Part shown: one piece after another, positions 61,722 to 64,000 of the stretch
How the letters are laid out: every line of letters starts with the position of its first letter
Position numbering within the stretch: the stretch's first letter is position 1
NCBI RefSeq assembly: GCF_003315615.1
Contig: NZ_PDCH01000002.1
Span: 1-64,000, forward strand
Direction: 5' to 3'
Source of the DNA: Bifidobacterium xylocopae
Lineage (GTDB): Bacteria; Actinomycetota; Actinomycetes; Actinomycetales; Bifidobacteriaceae
DNA length: 64,000 bases
Notes under the pieces: model-generated
What the model saw: only the letters and a program-made list of their open reading frames with translations
Database searches by the model: none
What the model was told of the DNA's origin: nothing
Made by a program: the position numbers and the translations under genes

Positions 61722-63048
61722 AATGGAAAACAAGGCAGCGGTCTCACCCCAGGGTGCGGCTGAGGTGAAGGGCACCAAGGAATACGCCCTCAAATGGCAC
61801 AGCGGGGACACGACGTGGATGCTGAGCCTGTTCGGCACCGCCATCGGTGCCGGCGTGCTCTTCCTGCCCATCGATGCAGGCTCTGCGGGGATCATCGGCT
61901 TGGTCTTCATGGCCATCATCGCCTTCCCGACCACCTTCTTCGCCCACCGGGCCATGAGCAGGTTCGTGCTCTCGGCCAAGAACCCGGGCGATGACATCAC
62001 CGATGTGGTGGAGCAGCATTGGGGCTGGAACTTCGGTCTGGTCTTCACCATCATCTACTTCCTGTCGATCTTCCCGATCCTGCTGGTCTACAGCATCTCG
62101 ATCACCAACACGACCGAGAGTTTCATCGTCAACCAGATGCATATGGCCGCCCCGCCGCGCTGGCTGCTCTCCCTGGTCCTGGTCGTGGTTCTGATGCTGA
62201 TCGTCCGACTGGGCACCACGGTGACGACCAAGGTCATGTCCATCCTGGTCTACCCGTTCGTCGTCGTGCTGGTGCTGTTCTCCCTTTACCTGATCCCCCA
62301 CTGGAACACCGCGATCTTCACTTCCTTCCCGAAGGGCGCCTCGGGCGGCTTCTCGGTCGTGGGACTGCTCCAGGGCCTGTGGCTCCTGATCCCGGTCATG
62401 GTGTTCGCCTTCAACCACTCGCCCATCATCTCCTCCTTCTCGGTCGCCGAGCGTGAGGAGTACGGCGAGCAGTACGTCGATGGGAAGGTCACCAAGATCC
62501 TGCAGCGCGCCGAGCTGTTGATGGTGTGCGTGGTCATGTTCTTCGTCTTCTCCTGCGTGCTGTGCCTGGGTCCCGACCAGCTGGCGCAGGCCAAGGCCCA
62601 GAACATCTCGATCCTGTCCTACATCGCCAACCAGTTCAACAATCCGCTGATCTCGATCGTGGCGCCGTTGATCTCCTTCATAGCCATCGCAAAGTCCTTC
62701 CTGGGCCACTACCTGGGCACGAGTGAGGGCCTGTCCGGCATCATCCGCAAGATCGCCAAGAAGTCCGGCAAGGAGGTCTCCAACAAGGGCATGACCATCG
62801 CCGTCGAGGCCGTCATCCTGGTGAGCGCCTGGCTCGTGGCCTGGGCCAACTTCTCGGTCATGAACATGATCGAGACCATGATCGGCCCGATCATCGCCTT
62901 CGTGCTCTTCCTGATGCCTATGTATGCCATCCACACGGTGCCTTCGCTCAAGAAGTACTCGGGCAAGGCCAGCAATGTGTTCGTGGTGGTCATCGGCCTC
63001 ATCGCCGTGAGCGCCATCTTCTACAACATCGTCATGCTCTTCCACTGA
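61722..63048 (+). CDS. Serine/aromatic amino-acid permease of the HAAAP family
   Basis: About 441 aa, eleven helices. The first helix FGTAIGAGVLFLPIDAGSAG is the family signature (TAIGAGxLxLP) shared with SdaC, TdcC and YhaO. No Shine-Dalgarno is ideal: AAGGG lies ten bases before the ATG at 61722 and one base before the ATG at 61713. Its place after sdaAB-sdaAA points to serine as substrate; this is inference from context. Confidence 0.88.
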
Positions 63049-63124
63049 GGGCCTGGCCCATCCGCCGGATCCGCCGCGCCCCCTCCATGCGGGCAGGGTG
63101 CACCCAACGGGTCCGGCGGGTGTC

Positions 63125-63130
63125 TAGTAT
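63125..63130 (+). promoter_or_regulatory. Candidate -10 box of serS
   Basis: TAGTAT about 128 bases before the serS start. A long inverted pair CCGCCGGA/TCCGGCGG lies just upstream (within 63073-63118). No -35 consensus. The leader shows no T-box motif. Confidence 0.35.
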
Positions 63131-63257
63131 GGAAGTGCAAGGCGTGCATAACCTGTACGAACACAGCAGTTGGAACGGCAGTCGGTGAGGACTGGGCCCG
63201 CCAGCGTCGGGGGCCTGTTTCAAGCCGTGTGTCCCCTTACGGGAGTAGGATTGAACC

Positions 63258-64000
63258 ATGTTAGATATACAATTCATCCGCGACCATGCGGACATCGTCA
63301 GGGAATCTCAGCGCAAGCGCGGGGAGTCCGTGGAACTGGTCGACGAAGTGCTGCGCGCAGACTCCGAGCGTCGTGAGGCTCTTCAGTCTTACGAGAGCGC
63401 CCGGGCCGAGCAGAAGGAGCTGGGCAAGCGAATCGCCTCGGCTTCCGCGGATGAGAAGTCCTCGCTCCTGGAACGGACCAAGAAGCTCTCCGATCAGGTG
63501 GGCGGATACAAGTCCAAGGCCGACGCGGCCAACGAGGCATACACCACTGCCATGTGGAAGTTCAGCAATGTGGTGGAGCCCGAGGCGCCGGCCGGCGGCG
63601 AGGATGACTACACCGTCGTCAAGAAGGTCGGCACCCCCCGTGACTTCCAGGCGGAGGGTTTCGAGCCCAAGGACCACCTGACACTGGGGCAGGGTGTGGC
63701 CGGCATCGACATGCGCCGCGGCGTCAAGATCTCCGGCTCCCGGTTCTACTTCCTGCGTGGCGATTTGGCGCGCATGGAGATCGCCATGTTGACCATGGCG
63801 GTGGACCAGGCGATGGAGCATGGCTTCATCCCTACGATTACCCCGACCCTGGTGCGGCCCGAGGTCATGGCCGGCACGGGATTCCTGGACTCACACGCGG
63901 ATGAGATCTACCGCCTGCGTGAGCCTGACGAGCAGTACCTGGTCGGCACCTCCGAGGTGGCCCTGGCCGGCATGCACGAGGATGAGATCCTGGACCTGGA
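63258..64000 (+). CDS. serS: Seryl-tRNA synthetase, N-terminal part (window edge)
   Basis: The first 247 or so residues are present. MLDIQFIRDHADIVRESQRK starts the antiparallel coiled-coil arm that grips the long variable arm of tRNA-Ser (about 30-105), followed by the start of the class II catalytic domain (SGSRFYFLRGDLARMEIAM, motif 1 region; PTLVRPEVMAGTGF; YLVGTSEVALAGMH in motif 2). It continues beyond the window. GTAGGA precedes the ATG. Its nearness to a serine-catabolism operon may be chance. Confidence 0.95.
   Translation, partial: MLDIQFIRDHADIVRESQRKRGESVELVDEVLRADSERREALQSYESARAEQKELGKRIASASADEKSSLLERTKKLSDQVGGYKSKADAANEAYTTAMWKFSNVVEPEAPAGGEDDYTVVKKVGTPRDFQAEGFEPKDHLTLGQGVAGIDMRRGVKISGSRFYFLRGDLARMEIAMLTMAVDQAMEHGFIPTITPTLVRPEVMAGTGFLDSHADEIYRLREPDEQYLVGTSEVALAGMHEDEILDL

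Noticed and set aside
63131-63257. T-box leader for serS
   Set aside because: No GGTGG-N-ACC core or specifier stem is visible in this leader.
1-64000. tRNA genes, CRISPR arrays, insertion sequences or prophage genes
   Set aside because: Intergenic regions were read for T-arm motifs, repeat arrays, transposase motifs and terminal inverted repeats; nothing convincing was found.

Overview
The window looks like a chromosomal segment of a high-G+C Gram-positive bacterium, almost certainly a Bifidobacterium. The reasons are the gene order rimM-khpA-rpsP (minus strand) followed by ffh, cysS, radA, a tiny bS22 gene, rpiA and pgm, the actinobacterial forms of NdgR, KhpA and bS22, an RNase HI with a long acidic tail, and phase-variation-type G tracts at signal-peptide genes. 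A bee- or insect-associated species (B. asteroides/indicum group) is a guess from the lutABC operon and general composition, not a proof.

Layout. 1-104: 5' end of a secreted-protein gene carrying a 13-base G tract. 344-6839: polyprenyl diphosphate synthase, a DHA2-type drug exporter in one operon with a NarL-type two-component system, and a phosphoesterase. 6883-10278: an NdgR-like IclR regulator divergent from two tandem CPBP membrane-protease genes. 10426-15404: cell-envelope genes murA, plsC, gpsA, ddl. 15478-21407: an ABC-2 exporter operon divergent from a second two-component system. 21408-24014: an accessory patch with a LacI gene remnant between two opposed homopolymer tracts, an orphan signal-peptide start, a membrane-anchored protein of unknown function and a Fic AMP-transferase. 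24020-32238: MscS channel, GNAT, maltose-type acetyltransferase, a membrane-linked XRE regulator, and a MarR regulator with a heterodimeric ABC exporter. 32370-37007: a lower-G+C sugar island (LacI, GH42 beta-galactosidase, sugar symporter) with clear operators. 37250-45325: rpmB, recG, rsmD, trmD and the lactate-oxidation operon lutABC. 45424-58531: the translation and housekeeping block on the minus strand. 58641-63048: a lipid-kinase-like protein and a serine-catabolism operon (sdaAB, sdaAA, serine-type permease). 63258-64000: serS, cut by the window edge.

How it fits together. Sensing and export modules recur: two histidine-kinase/regulator pairs each beside an exporter, and MarR beside an ABC exporter with a perfect 20+20 bp palindrome in its promoter. 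Carbon use is represented by the GH42 island, lutABC and the serine operon. About a dozen genes have no Shine-Dalgarno sequence but have a -10-like hexamer 6-9 nt before the start codon, which suggests leaderless mRNAs.

The least explained part is 21492-24014: homopolymer tracts facing each other around a regulator fragment, followed by a membrane protein whose likely second membrane helix lies in another reading frame and stops exactly on the fic start codon. No tRNA, rRNA, CRISPR array or intact insertion sequence was seen.
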